Under the pieces are notes generated by a model, which saw nothing but the letters and a program-made list of their open reading frames with translations, did not search any database and was not told the origin of the DNA. This document shows positions 48,880 through 59,959 of a stretch of 64,000 nucleotides of DNA, in pieces. The first letter of the stretch is position 1. Every line of letters begins with the position of its first letter. This stretch comes from Xiphias gladius (taxonomy: Eukaryota; Chordata; Actinopteri; Istiophoriformes; Xiphiidae): contig NC_053400.1 of assembly GCF_016859285.1 (NCBI RefSeq), forward strand, positions 17,068,001 to 17,132,000. The letters run 5' to 3'. The translations under genes were made by a program, and so were the position numbers.

Positions 48880-50050
48880 TTATCTTTTGTTGCTGTTCAA
48901 GTGGCAGAATGTTACTGCTGCCAAATGGTATGTATGTCCAAATTGAATATAAAGCAGGATGATTAATATTCTTGAAGTTTTTAACTTATGTCCTCTTGAA
49001 GTCATTTCACCACACACACTAGCTATCATTCCATCTTTTTTCAGTATTTTTCATCACCTATCAGCTAGTGAAAGGTTTGCTGGAAGTGATCTTAAGTGCA
49101 CAAGCTCCTCACAAGTTGGCATTTACAGCTCTTGTTTTAAAGGGCCTGTTTGTGTGAAAGCCATTTAAAGGATAGATTCACATTTTTTTCAAGCCTGACT
49201 TAAAATAATACTCACATGCCCATACATACATTGAAAGAGATATTGTGTTCTTCTGTCCATACTGGCAGATTCAAAGAGATTCCTTGTGATCACAAATTGG
49301 AGATGGTATATAAAATGAACTCCAAAGCCGAAGATTATATGACACTTCAGCAGTCCGAGTTAGCCAAAACAAGTGGGTATCTTACAAAATTTCGGTCTGT
49401 GTAGTCCCAAAATCCCTTTCCTACCCAACCCACTTCACAGATTATCCCGTAGACCTACAATGCCACTCAAAAGTGGAAATTTAAAAAAAAAAACAAATCA
49501 GCTTTTTTGCTTATACTTAAACATTTTTAATAAGGATCCCCTAAATTTGGTTATGTAAGAATTTTAACAAAGATATGTAGTGAGTGGGTCAATTTATGTT
49601 GGACAAGCTATGTGATGTTGACACTGTTTCAAGATGACTTCTGACATTTCTGTACATTAGTTATTTACTTATTAAGTGGAGGCGTACAAGCTGATGTTGA
49701 TGAGTACTCAGCACAGCCAATGTTTTGGTTGAGCTCTAATGAGAACACTTTGGGTCATCTGTCAGAGCTTGAAAAATAGAACTGCTAATCTGAGTGGTCT
49801 TTCCTAATTTTTGCATCATCTATAGCCCACAATAGTCTGAACGGTTCACACAATACATTTGCTCATAATTTACCAACAATTTGGAATGCTTAGCGTCTAA
49901 AAATACACCCTTCCATCTTAAAACATGGACTGTGTATACGGTACAGCAATGCGTTTTAAAAAACCATCACTCCACACACATGCATATAACTATTTATTTA
50001 TTTTTAATAATAACGCCACATTGGAAAAAAAAAAGTGTGACCAAACCTTT
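48880..50050. other. Spacer between cenpn and atmin
   Basis: AT-rich. Several short open frames (48959-49168, 49216-49404, 49881-50131) have no domain I recognise and no splice context. Nothing supported. Confidence 0.5.
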
Positions 50051-50062
50051 TATTTTTCAAAA

Positions 50063-50096
50063 CGGAAGTATAATAATTACACCGGATGTGACGTCG
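50063..50096 (+). promoter_or_regulatory. atmin: atmin promoter elements: two ETS cores and a CRE-like site
   Basis: CGGAAGT (50063-50069), ACCGGAT (50081-50087) and TGACGTCG (50089-50096) lie about 140-175 bases upstream of the chosen start codon, where CpG content rises. These fit ETS-family and CREB/ATF sites of a TATA-less promoter. Binding is inferred only. Confidence 0.45.
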
Positions 50097-50236
50097 CCTC
50101 TGCTCTCAGCGTCCTCTTGAGTGGACGGTAGCGAAACAGCCTTTCAGGCAAAACTGAGGGACGGCATGCGGCCGCTTATTCAATGCTGCTGCTGGGGCTC
50201 TCTGCCAAACACAGAATGGACTGTCAACAGAGAAAC

Positions 50237-53200
50237 ATGGCTACCTCTGCCACGGGCAAGGCGAATAACAGAGACAACCCTACTACAGACAGTCCGAAAT
50301 GTCACGAAGAGTATCTGTCGCAGTCACGGGAAATAATAAAACCCACCATCATGGAGCTGACCAAAGAAGTGAGGACGAACATCCTCTGCACAGTGGAAGG
50401 ATGTGGCAAGATTCTCCCCAACACACCTGCACTGAACATGCATCTCGTGAAGTCACACAGAATCAAGGTAAACGCTTACCACACCTGGTGATTGTTATGG
50501 TTAAGGGGTGTAACTGCAATGCTAACTTGGCTCAGTCACTGTCGAGAAAACGCTGTCATAAAACTGAAAAAACGCAAGTCATCCATAACAACTTCGTGTA
50601 AGCTAACACAGTAGTGATGCTTACCAAACACGACGTTATAGTTAACGTTAGTTGAAAGTTTATTTAGCTAGCTTTTTATGTCGGTGAAGGTCCGTAACGT
50701 TTAAGTTAAGTTTGCCATTGGCGAGCTAGCTACACTGTAACTAGCTGCTCGTGTCACCCGTTGGTTTGGATCACACGTGATGATCGATGCTTTGTGCATT
50801 TTTTCGATCCAGATTTACGCCCTTCCTGTTGGAGATTTGGCGTGGTGGACGGGTAGCTGGGGGGCAGGAATTTGGGGAGTATTGGATTTGGCTGTGTTAT
50901 AGTGTGTCCGTTTATCGTTGTATGGTAAGAGTCTGTTCACCTTTCAAAGACTATCACACGAGCACTATTGATTTTTTTTTTTTCTTTGAGCCTAATATAC
51001 ACTTTACTATCAACACTAAACATTCAGCAAAACGGAGGCAGTCCAATCATTTGGACCAAAGTCTACCCCTGACTCTGGTGCTTATGTCCTCGCTGGACAG
51101 GGCTTTTGCGTGGGAGCAGTAATTCACTGTCTCCTCTCCATGAATGAAGTTCTTTGCGGGGCAAAGCTGCCTTTGGTCCTGCAATAGACTAAGCTCTTTG
51201 TTTAGAATAGGTGAATGTGAGAATTTGAATGCGCCCTTAGAAGTAGTTCATTTAGCTCAGCTAGAACAGTGTTTAAAGCCCCATTAAGTGGTTTTACCAA
51301 ACTGTTTGAGGTAAAATCTGGTATATTTGAAAGGTTGAGTCTGTTACTAAGTCAGTCATAATTTAAATATAGGTCTGTTTTACTCCACTGTATAAGAAAA
51401 CTTTACAAGCTACGGGAAACTTTTGGTAGCCAATATTTAGTTCCTGTCCATTGTTAATTCATGTACTAAAAGACATGTCTGTTACGGAAGATTCCAGTGT
51501 GTGTGTGTGTGTGTGTGTGTGTTGATTCTTCATTGCGCAGCCACACTTTCATCATTGATTGTGCGTTGGGTGTAAAGGGAGAAAAGGAAAGCAAACGGCA
51601 GTGCTTCAGTAATAGTCCTTGAGCAAAAAGACACTGATTGAGCGTGTTATTTTTAATGCACAGCTCTGCGAATGTTCTGTCAGGAGTGGTAATGATATTC
51701 TGGTTGACGTGATGACAGTGTGCTTAAATGCCAGAATTGCTCACTCTGTCTGCCTCCTCTGCCTTATTCATTAAGTCAGACTGCAAGAATGAGGTATGAT
51801 GTGGAACACCATATATCTGTTTATATTACGCCCACTTTAACACCGATGTGGCTCTACTTCATCATTTCATAGCAGTGTATTTGCTGTTCAGTGACTTTTG
51901 ATGTTACTGGGTAGCTGTTTCCCCGTGGATACTGATGCCCTTCATTTGAGCTTGTGCACTCGGCCGAGTTCAGACTCCTTTTGGTAAGGCTAATGTGACT
52001 CTTCTGGCTTTTAGCTGTCGTTCTACCCGTATCAAGTCCCTTAGCAGCAAGGAAAACAGAGTTTAGAGACTATTACTCTAATTTATCACTGTATAGTACA
52101 GTCTCCCGGAAAAGGAAACTAACCTCAGCAATGGCTACTCAAAAGGCTGTGGATTGACCCTCGTGTGGCAAAGACAGTGAATCTTAACTCGGCCTGTCTT
52201 CTGAACTACAGCCAACTACTGACCGATGACAAATAATGTCTTGACATGACTCAGGATTCAGCCCACGACCATATGATGTAGCTGAAGAAAGCTGCAAGAA
52301 CATTTATTGTTTGCAGAATATGTATTATTATGTTAACTCCTCATGATAAACCAGAAGGGTGTTTGGCAGCTTCAGCTGTTCGGCTCCCTCCAGTGTTACA
52401 GCAGATGGAGGTGACCTTGATCACTGGAGGGCTGTAATAGTAATGACTGTTATGCAGTGTGATGGTTTTGTCTATTTTATACATACATTTAGTGTAAGTG
52501 CTGTTTCCTGAAAAAGCACCATACTATTCACCAGTCAAAAATGATTTTAAAGATACAATGTGCTGACAGCTATTTTAGCAAGTCTCCATTGGGAAGGTGA
52601 GAGGAGGGGTTGTACAGCAAACTGTTAAATTCCAAGTGCTGCCCAGCATATTCATGTCTTTTTTTTCAGTTATGTAAAGCAGAGCCTACTGGTCATACAG
52701 AAAATGTGGTTTCTTACATAATGTTACGTCTTCAATACTCATATTTACCTACACTGGCTAAAGAAAGTAGGGCAATGAGCAACCATCCATTTTAGTTTTG
52801 TAGTCCTAATGATGCGTTTGAAATATAACTGAAAAAAAATAGTATAAAAAGACCAAATTTTGTGGTTTTGATATGCAGCACAGGTGACATTTAGTGAATG
52901 CACTACAGGCTTCTCTGTTGGTTGCTTGTTTGTGGTGATATCCAAATTTACAATATCCTTTAACACTCACTGTAAGCGCTGCTGCGTAAGGGTATGAACT
53001 TATTATATAAAATGCAAATATCGCTCTTCTCTAACCTCTCTCTTTGGCTGTTATTGACACCCTCAGGATGGTATTGTCAATCCCACGGTCAGAAAGGACA
53101 TGAAGGGCTCTCAGAAGCTTTACTGCTGTCCCATCGAGGGCTGTCCCAGGGGGCCCAACAGACCCTTCTCCCAGTTCTCCTTGGTTAAACAAGTAAGCCT

Positions 53201-55840
53201 TTCCTCCAGGGACCTGACAGCCTATGCAATCAATCAGTGGAGTAAAATGATGAGGTGTCAGTTCTGTGAAAGAGCTCTGATTGTAATACTCAGCACCAAA
53301 TATGTTACAAAAAATAATTTTACTGGAATTATGTAATACTGGTAGAGTTCCTTGACTTAAAATCTTAAAATCAAACAGAATAATATCCCTTAAACATACA
53401 CTTTGTATAAAATATATACAAGTATCAAATATTCCAAGTTCAAGAAATGCTTTGTGTGGTTTCCCGCCTACCATTATCACTGTTTCTCCTCTGAACATGT
53501 AACATCAAGGGCTGCTAAATAATGGGCAAAACTGCCCTCATTTCCCAAATTTGTCTAAATAGTGTAATTGTCTCTGGATCACTAGACAAAAAAGATTCCT
53601 GTCACTTTGCTTTATGAGTGTCTTTATCCAGTTTTTTTGTATTGTTATTTAAAAGCTCTGTATCCTTTAAAGTAGTAATGAAATGCAGTATGTTAAAAAA
53701 CTTAAGTTTAAAGATATCCTATGCAATATATTCTTTGCTCTTTGATCCGATTCATTGTAGCACTTTATGAAGATGCATGCAGAGAAGAAACATAAGTGCT
53801 CCAAGTGCAACAATGGCTACAGCACAGAGTGGGACCTAAAGAGGCACATAGAGGACTGTGGGAAGACCTACCACTGTACATGTGGTTGCCCCTACGCCAG
53901 CAGGGCTGCTCTACTCTCACATATCTACAGGACAGGACATGAGATTCCTACAGAACACAGGCATGTACATGAATAGCCCAGAGTGCTTTTTTTTTTTTTT
54001 TAACTGAAACTTTGCTTTGGGTTTGGCTAAAAATGACTGGATTTTTCTGTATCTGTTTTGTTTCTTTTACAGAATTCCTCCAGTAAAAAAGCGGAAGATG
54101 GAAAAACTATTAAGTGGTTCTGAAAAGGCTAAGACCAATGAGTCAACCTTTCAGATCATATCTACTGCTAAAGAGCTGACAGAGACTGCTCTTCCCTCTC
54201 ATTCAACTGTTCACATCCAAGACTCAGTGAGTAAGAACTCCAAGCCCCGTAAGAGCCTCCAGAAGTTGCTTCTTCCAAAGCCCAAGATGGCATTGGTCAG
54301 TGTTCCTGTGATGCAGCTGGCCCACTTGCCTGTCCTCCTTCCATCCACAGAATGTGGGGCTCTGAGGTCTGTGGTGCTGGCTGTAGACAGCCAAGGTTCC
54401 GTCAGCACCCTTCACCTCCTGCCACAAGCCCAGCTTGATGCTAAGAGTTTGGCCTTCAAGGATAGCATGCCTACTTCCCGCTCTAACCTGGGGCCCATTA
54501 GCACAGGGGTCCAGGTCAGTCTTGACCCTGCAGGCGCAGAGGACTCACCCGGCAGCCTGGCGGGACAACGGGGAAGAAGCACCTCCACCAACATTCAGAC
54601 AGACAAATCATACTTGTCAAAAATGCCCACAGGGGTGGGTGCTGGGGAGGGAATAGGCTTGTGTTCTGTGGGTGAGTCCTCAGTCTCGTCCTGCTCCCAA
54701 ACAGACATCAGTGTGAGTGCCCAAGTCCTCCTCCCGGTCAGTGTTGAAACCCAGACATTCTCCTCCCGAGCCAAAACCACATCCTCTATTGGAGCTCAGA
54801 CAGACACCCAGTGCCTGAGCCAGATTCCTTGCTCTTCCTCATCTGTTCCCCCATACAAAACCAGGCAGACACAGACACACTTTGCCATGCCACAATCAGA
54901 GGAGAAAGCTCAGGACCAGAGTATCATCTGCACTGACCTGTTTGGCAATGACTCCCTGAGCGTCTCCACCCAGACAGCTCTGGACATAGATGACACCCTA
55001 ACTGCTGCCGGAAGCAGTATATATGAGGACTCAAAGTCGGTGGGTGGTATGTGTTTCGGGGTGCAGACAGATGAGCTCAACTCAAACAACATGGCAGACA
55101 ACCAGACCCAAACAATGACCTTGTTAAATGACCTTGAAAACATTCTGTCTGACAGCATGTCAGGCCACCAGGTTCTCACTGAGGCCTCTGCAGGCTGTGG
55201 TTCAGGTCTGGGCTCTGTTCAGGAGCAACACAATGGCATAGACTTTGACTTCGAAGAGTTCCTCAATGCTGTGCATATCCAGACACAGACAGAGGAGAGC
55301 GAGCTGGGAGGATTGGGTAGTGACGCGCCTCTGGAGTCTCTGGACATCCAGACCCAGACAGACTTCCTCCTGATGGATGAATTGGACCAAAGTGAGGGAC
55401 CAAGTCGAACCCAAGCCAGTGACCTGGAGCTATTTGATACTCAAACTCAGACTGACCTCAATTTCCTGCTGAACGCCGGAAGCCACATGCCCCTGAGCAG
55501 CATCCTGCGACATTCAAGCTTTTCTATGAGCACCGAGTCCTCAGATACAGAAACACAGACAGATCTCCCTTCATTTGCCACTGGCCTCTCTGCTCAGACC
55601 CCTGTCAGTCAGGGTGAGCATGCAAGGCTGCTGAACAGCACAGAGACGCAGACTGTGACCAGCCAGGCAGAAGGCCTGGGACACCTCTTCCTGACCAGCA
55701 ACGAAACCCAAACTGTCATGGATGACTTCTTGTCAGCTGACCTTGCATGGAATATGGAGTCCCATTTCAGCTCTGTGGAAACCCAGACATGTGAGGAGCT
55801 TTGTGCTCTCTTTCAGCACCCTGAGAAACCCAACAGCTGA
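50237..55840 (+). CDS. atmin: ATM interactor, C2H2 zinc finger protein (ASCIZ)
   Basis: Four coding exons: 50237-50467, 53067-53192, 53761-53960 and 54073-55840, 774 codons plus stop (human about 823). The 50237 start has A at -3 and G at +4; in-frame ATGs at 50183 and 50216 could extend it. Four zinc fingers lie at ~48-178: CTVEGCGKILPNTPALNMHL, CCPIEGCPRGPNRPFSQFSL, CSKCNNGYSTEWDLKRHIED, CTCGCPYASRAALLSHIYRT. A KKRK basic patch follows. The long last exon carries at least eleven TQT motifs (e.g. IQTQTDF, TETQTDL, VETQTCE). By family knowledge ATMIN is an ATM-linked DNA-damage factor that activates transcription of the dynein light chain gene DYNLL1, and its TQT motifs bind the LC8 product as a feedback sensor. 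Intron 3 appears to use a GC donor. Confidence 0.95.
50468..53066 (+). other. atmin: atmin intron 1
   Basis: Starts GTAAAC and ends CACCCTCAG. Contains a GT microsatellite at 51498-51522 and a CCTCCAGTG...CACTGGAGG inverted pair near 52386-52430. No exon was recognised. Confidence 0.75.
51498..51522. repeat. (GT)n microsatellite
   Basis: Uninterrupted GT run of about 12 units in atmin intron 1. Confidence 0.9.
53961..54072 (+). other. atmin: atmin intron 3, non-canonical GC-AG
   Basis: Exon 3 ends ...GAACACAG and the next bases are GCATGT. The acceptor is TTTCTTTTACAG. This junction gives EHR-IPPVKKRKME, which parallels the human EHR-DPPSKKRKME, so it is preferred over using the nearby GTACAT as donor. 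Confidence 0.75.
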
Positions 55841-58050
55841 AACCCTGTGTGAAGCTGCCTAAGCTTTTGCAGTACAGGTTTCTGATATCTGCCTCTTCCT
55901 ATAAGAGGAATCAGTCTATGCTGTCCTCTGGCGGACCATAGTCTTAACAGTAAGAAGTCTGCGAAAATGTTTTTGAACATTCCACCGGGACATCATGTCC
56001 AGAGCCTTTCGAGGTAGATATCCTACCTGCTCTGCTGCACTTTATTAGTTCACTGGGCGTGGTTTATCAGCTCCTCTGACAGTTTACATATTTATTTGCA
56101 CATAAACTAACATATTGTATGTGTCTTGTCTTAAATGCCAGTTTACTTCTAAATTTCAGTGTATAACCACTGTGATTGGTTTTCACTGTTTGGTCTTATT
56201 AGCGTTTTAAAAGTGACTGAACATTTTATCAATGTTATATCTGCGCTTAAAAGGGATGACATCTTTAGCTGGGCGCGGCTGTCAAGAAAAGGCTTATAAA
56301 ATTTTAACCCTGTATGACAGCTTTCCAATATCCATATACTGCATGAATACAATTTCATCTCAACTTTACAGTATACAATATTATACATTTAGTTCATGTA
56401 TGTTCAAAATTAGCAAAGAGCATTCAGTGGCTCAGCAGCACATACATAAAATTTCTATTCTCAGATTGCGAATTCGATGGATGCCTCTTTGATGTTCCCT
56501 CGTCAGCGGCAGAAAGACTGTATGTACGCTCTGAATTACATCGTGCAAGCTTTGCAGCCAGTGGAAAACTTGACCAGTGGTAACCTATCAGCTTTATGTT
56601 TTACAGAATTAAACCCCATAAAGCCTTCAACAATGAGCAAGGCTTTGATCAAAGCTGTTAAGATGCATCTCGCAATATACCATTACTCATACAGATGTGG
56701 CACAAGTACAAATTAAATGGTTATGTCTTGTCAATTGCTGCACACCTTTCATTGAAATGTGATTGTGAAGTATGATGTTTTGTAAACACCTGTTTGTGTC
56801 TGGGTCTCTATAGCTAAGCAGTCAGTTCAAGTCAGTAAGCAAAATAGGCTGTCATGGTCTTTGACTTGTTCATTAGCTCGGTGGAGGTGTCTACATTAGC
56901 AGTGCTCTGTGCTGAAGTGATCCAGTAATGTTAACAGTACAGAAATACATCTTGGATTCAAGCTAGGATTAGCACAGAGTTACTGTATGTATTCACCACC
57001 TGATTTTGACTGAAAGGAGGCCTGTTGAATATCTTCTATGAAAACCATTTGAGTTTTCACCCTTAACAATTTTTGACACAGTATTTTAATTTATTTTAAT
57101 TGTTTTTAATCTATTCTCCAAGCAACTGAGCTTAATGTTTTGATAGTGTTTTTTTGTTATACTGTTGCACTGAGTTACCTCATTAAGCACAGGCACCACA
57201 TACAGACTGTGTTCCATGGGGAACATTGAGCTGTAGGCCTTGTTTGTTTGTTCATTTTGTTGCGTTGGTGCCTTAACCCAAGTATTGACTTTCGTTCTGT
57301 TACAGACAATTGAATTTGCTGCTTTGAGGTAAAATATTTATCAGAATTATACAAGAATATGTTTTGGAAAATGACACTGAAAAATTGTCAAAATCCTTTC
57401 GGTCTTTGTTTTGCATGATTAATACATTTTTTTATTGGTATTTTCATCATGGTTGCATGACATATTGGAATGCCCCTAATCGTTCTCCATAGTTTTTATG
57501 GAAAGATTTACGTTCTGTCACGTGAAAATAATGCTATGCAGCATTTTATTGAAGAGAATGTTAATGCTGTTACAGTTTATAGATGTTTGTAGAAACTGAA
57601 GAATGTACAGAACATGACATTGTGCCCAAGTATATTATGCTAAATTTTTTGCACCATATCTGAACAGTTTAAGCATTAATTTCCCTGTGTTAAGAAGTAT
57701 TTTGACACTCATATTAAATGTAAACATTTCTTGTATTGAGATGAGTACATCCAGTTTGTGGTTTCTGAATACAAATACAGCATAGCTGCTCCCTGCTGGT
57801 TTAGTAGCCAGGGGAAAATGCCTTGCTGAAAACAGAACTCTGTGTAGAAGCCTTGTGAGTCTCCAGTGTAAGATACAGTCCTTTATTTTCTCTCTGTAGG
57901 GAGTGCATGCAGATATTTTCCCAGCACAAAAATATTTGTTTTAACTGAAATTGAGTTTTCTTGCCTGTATGTGTAGAGTTAATGCTTGCCTTGATTAATT
58001 GTTGAAGCTACACTGCAGATGATCTTAATAAACTGCTGGAAAGTATATAT
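55841..58050 (+). other. atmin: atmin 3'UTR
   Basis: AT-rich sequence without an exon, ending at the first good poly(A) signal after the stop, AATAAA at 58027. A long 3'UTR is usual for this gene. The small open frames at 56232-56716 are not coding-like. Confidence 0.6.
58027..58032 (+). terminator. atmin: atmin poly(A) signal AATAAA
   Basis: AATAAA followed within about 30 bases by a TTGTGTTCCTTGT GU-rich stretch. Confidence 0.7.
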
Positions 58051-58159
58051 TGTGTTCCTTGTCAACTAATATAGAACAAAGGTAGAAAAAGAAAAGGTTA
58101 AACAATACAAAAAAATGAAACTGGGGTGCATGTTGCCACAATCAGTGTCCTAAGAGATT

Positions 58160-58690
58160 TAGTTCATTGGTTAGTTAGTTAACATTTATTGTCCCCAGGG
58201 GGAAATTCTTTGTCAGCACTGTACACTACAGGGAAAATCAGCATTGCACTTGACATGTTTCCATCATTACAGTGACAGACAGAAATACATAAAATACAAC
58301 CCAGCAGCACACAACGGCGACAGTACAATACAACATGAAAATAAGACGTGTAGTCTCCTTGCTATTGCAGCAGGTACCAGGCTTTTACCAAAGAGAGCCC
58401 TCCTGCACATCTGCACCCTGCGCTCAGAGGGTGGTAAACTGAAGGGGTGGATGAGTGGGTGGGTTATGTCCTGTGATATTTGCAATGCGTGTGCTGGCCT
58501 TAAATTTGAGTACTGAGGTTGGGTGCAGGGAGCCCTATTATCTTGGCAGCAGTGTTGGTTGTGTGTGTGAGTTTGGCCCGGTTCGTTACAGAGAGCATTG
58601 TAAAGAAACAGAGAGCAGGATGGATTAAACAATACTGTGGTACTACAGTAGGAGGAAATGGGGCGCGACATAGAGTCCTTTGAGTTTCAC
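58160..58690 (-). mobile_element. L2-like LINE, 3' fragment
   Basis: The minus strand ends in GAATTTCCCCCTGGGGACAA followed by TAAATG, the hallmark 3' terminus of L2-type fish LINEs. Upstream, from about 58640 toward 58360, broken frames give pieces of the reverse transcriptase C-terminus: SVTNRAKLTHTTNTAAKIIG, then HPLIHPFSLPPSERRVQM. The coding part is interrupted and 5'-truncated. It lies between the 3' ends of the convergent atmin and C16orf46 genes. Confidence 0.7.
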
Positions 58691-58699
58691 ACACAAATC

Positions 58700-59910
58700 A
58701 GTAGGACTGCTGCTTAACAGCCGCCTATTCAGCTCTTGAGTTTTCCAAAGCTCAGCATAGGGGAATAAAATTCACAAGTTTTATGATTCCTTCTTCAGTG
58801 TGCAATGGGTTTTGTTATCTTGTGTGAAACTTAAAGGAGCGGCCTGATAGATTTGGGTGTGTGAAACCTTTTTCATGCTTCTTTATGATAGAACAACATA
58901 AAACTTTATAATATCGTGTATTTCATATTTTCACTTTGATGCAGTTATATCTTACTGAACATAGACATGTTACCTGAATCCTGGCCAGATATAGCATCCC
59001 TTTACAGTTTTTTACTTTACTGTACCGTTTTATTCTACATGCACAATCAGATAAGACAAAAGTTTGGTTTAATTAGATTAACACTGCATTTATTTCTATT
59101 ATAGAACAATGCCACTAGATAATTTTTTATTTTACAGGGCAGCTAAACACAAAAGAGGTAGTATAATAAAGCAAAGTCACAAGACCATCCCAGTTTAAAT
59201 TGTATTGCAGTAATTGGCTGGTCTTTGGAGACCAACATGACACACAGTAAATTTAGGAATCTGTGTGCACAATACTGCACTGATAACCCTCGTACACTGC
59301 ATAATGCAGACCCCATTCACAACCAGCAGGAATCACTTACTGACTGATATAAATCTGAGGATGTACTGAGCAGATGCAGTAATTTGGCCAGAGCTTATAT
59401 CATGCATAGACAGAATCTACAGTGCAATACTAAAGTTTTGACAGAGCTTTAGTGTAGCTTGTACTTTAAAAAGCAGAACGTGCGAGGCAGGCACACAGCC
59501 AGGCTTCTTTATGAGGTAGTTACACCATTGCTAGGTAACTAGAGCAGCTGAAAAAGCACTTGTGGGAACTGGTCGGAACAAAATAGAGGCCCAAATGACT
59601 AGTAGAGCTCTCAACATTTCAATGTTCCCTTCCCTTGACTGTTACTGTTATGGTGAGTATGGTTTTGAAATGTTATGCCACACTAAACTGACTGAACACT
59701 AAAACCAAATTACCTCTGCAATGAGGTATTCTTATGAACACGCCACATACATTGAATTTATTCTTCCAACTGACTGTTGTGATGGAAACATTGTATGATG
59801 CATTGAGGCTTAAGCATACACGATCCAAAATAGGATAAAACAGGTTTTAATGGGTTGAACGGGAGAGTTTAAAGTTGTATACTTGAAAGTCATCATCAGA
59901 CATTTCAAGT
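58700..59910. other. Spacer between atmin and C16orf46, no feature seen
   Basis: AT-rich convergent intergenic sequence with no recognisable exon. Confidence 0.5.
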
Positions 59911-59916
59911 TTTATT
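59911..59916 (-). terminator. C16orf46-homologue poly(A) signal
   Basis: TTTATT on the plus strand is AATAAA on the minus strand, 44 bases after the stop codon at 59960-59962. It is the likely transcript end. Confidence 0.6.
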
Positions 59917-59959
59917 TCACAGGGCTCATACAGCATGACAGCATACACAGTCTTGTTCC

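Noticed and set aside
50183-50236. Upstream in-frame start for atmin
   Set aside because: The 18 extra codons are possible, but ATG 50237 has the stronger context and matches the position of the human start.
51924-51950. Third copy of the dispersed repeat (GGATACTGATGCCC)
   Set aside because: Only about 20 bases match 18971-19320; the sequence beyond does not align.
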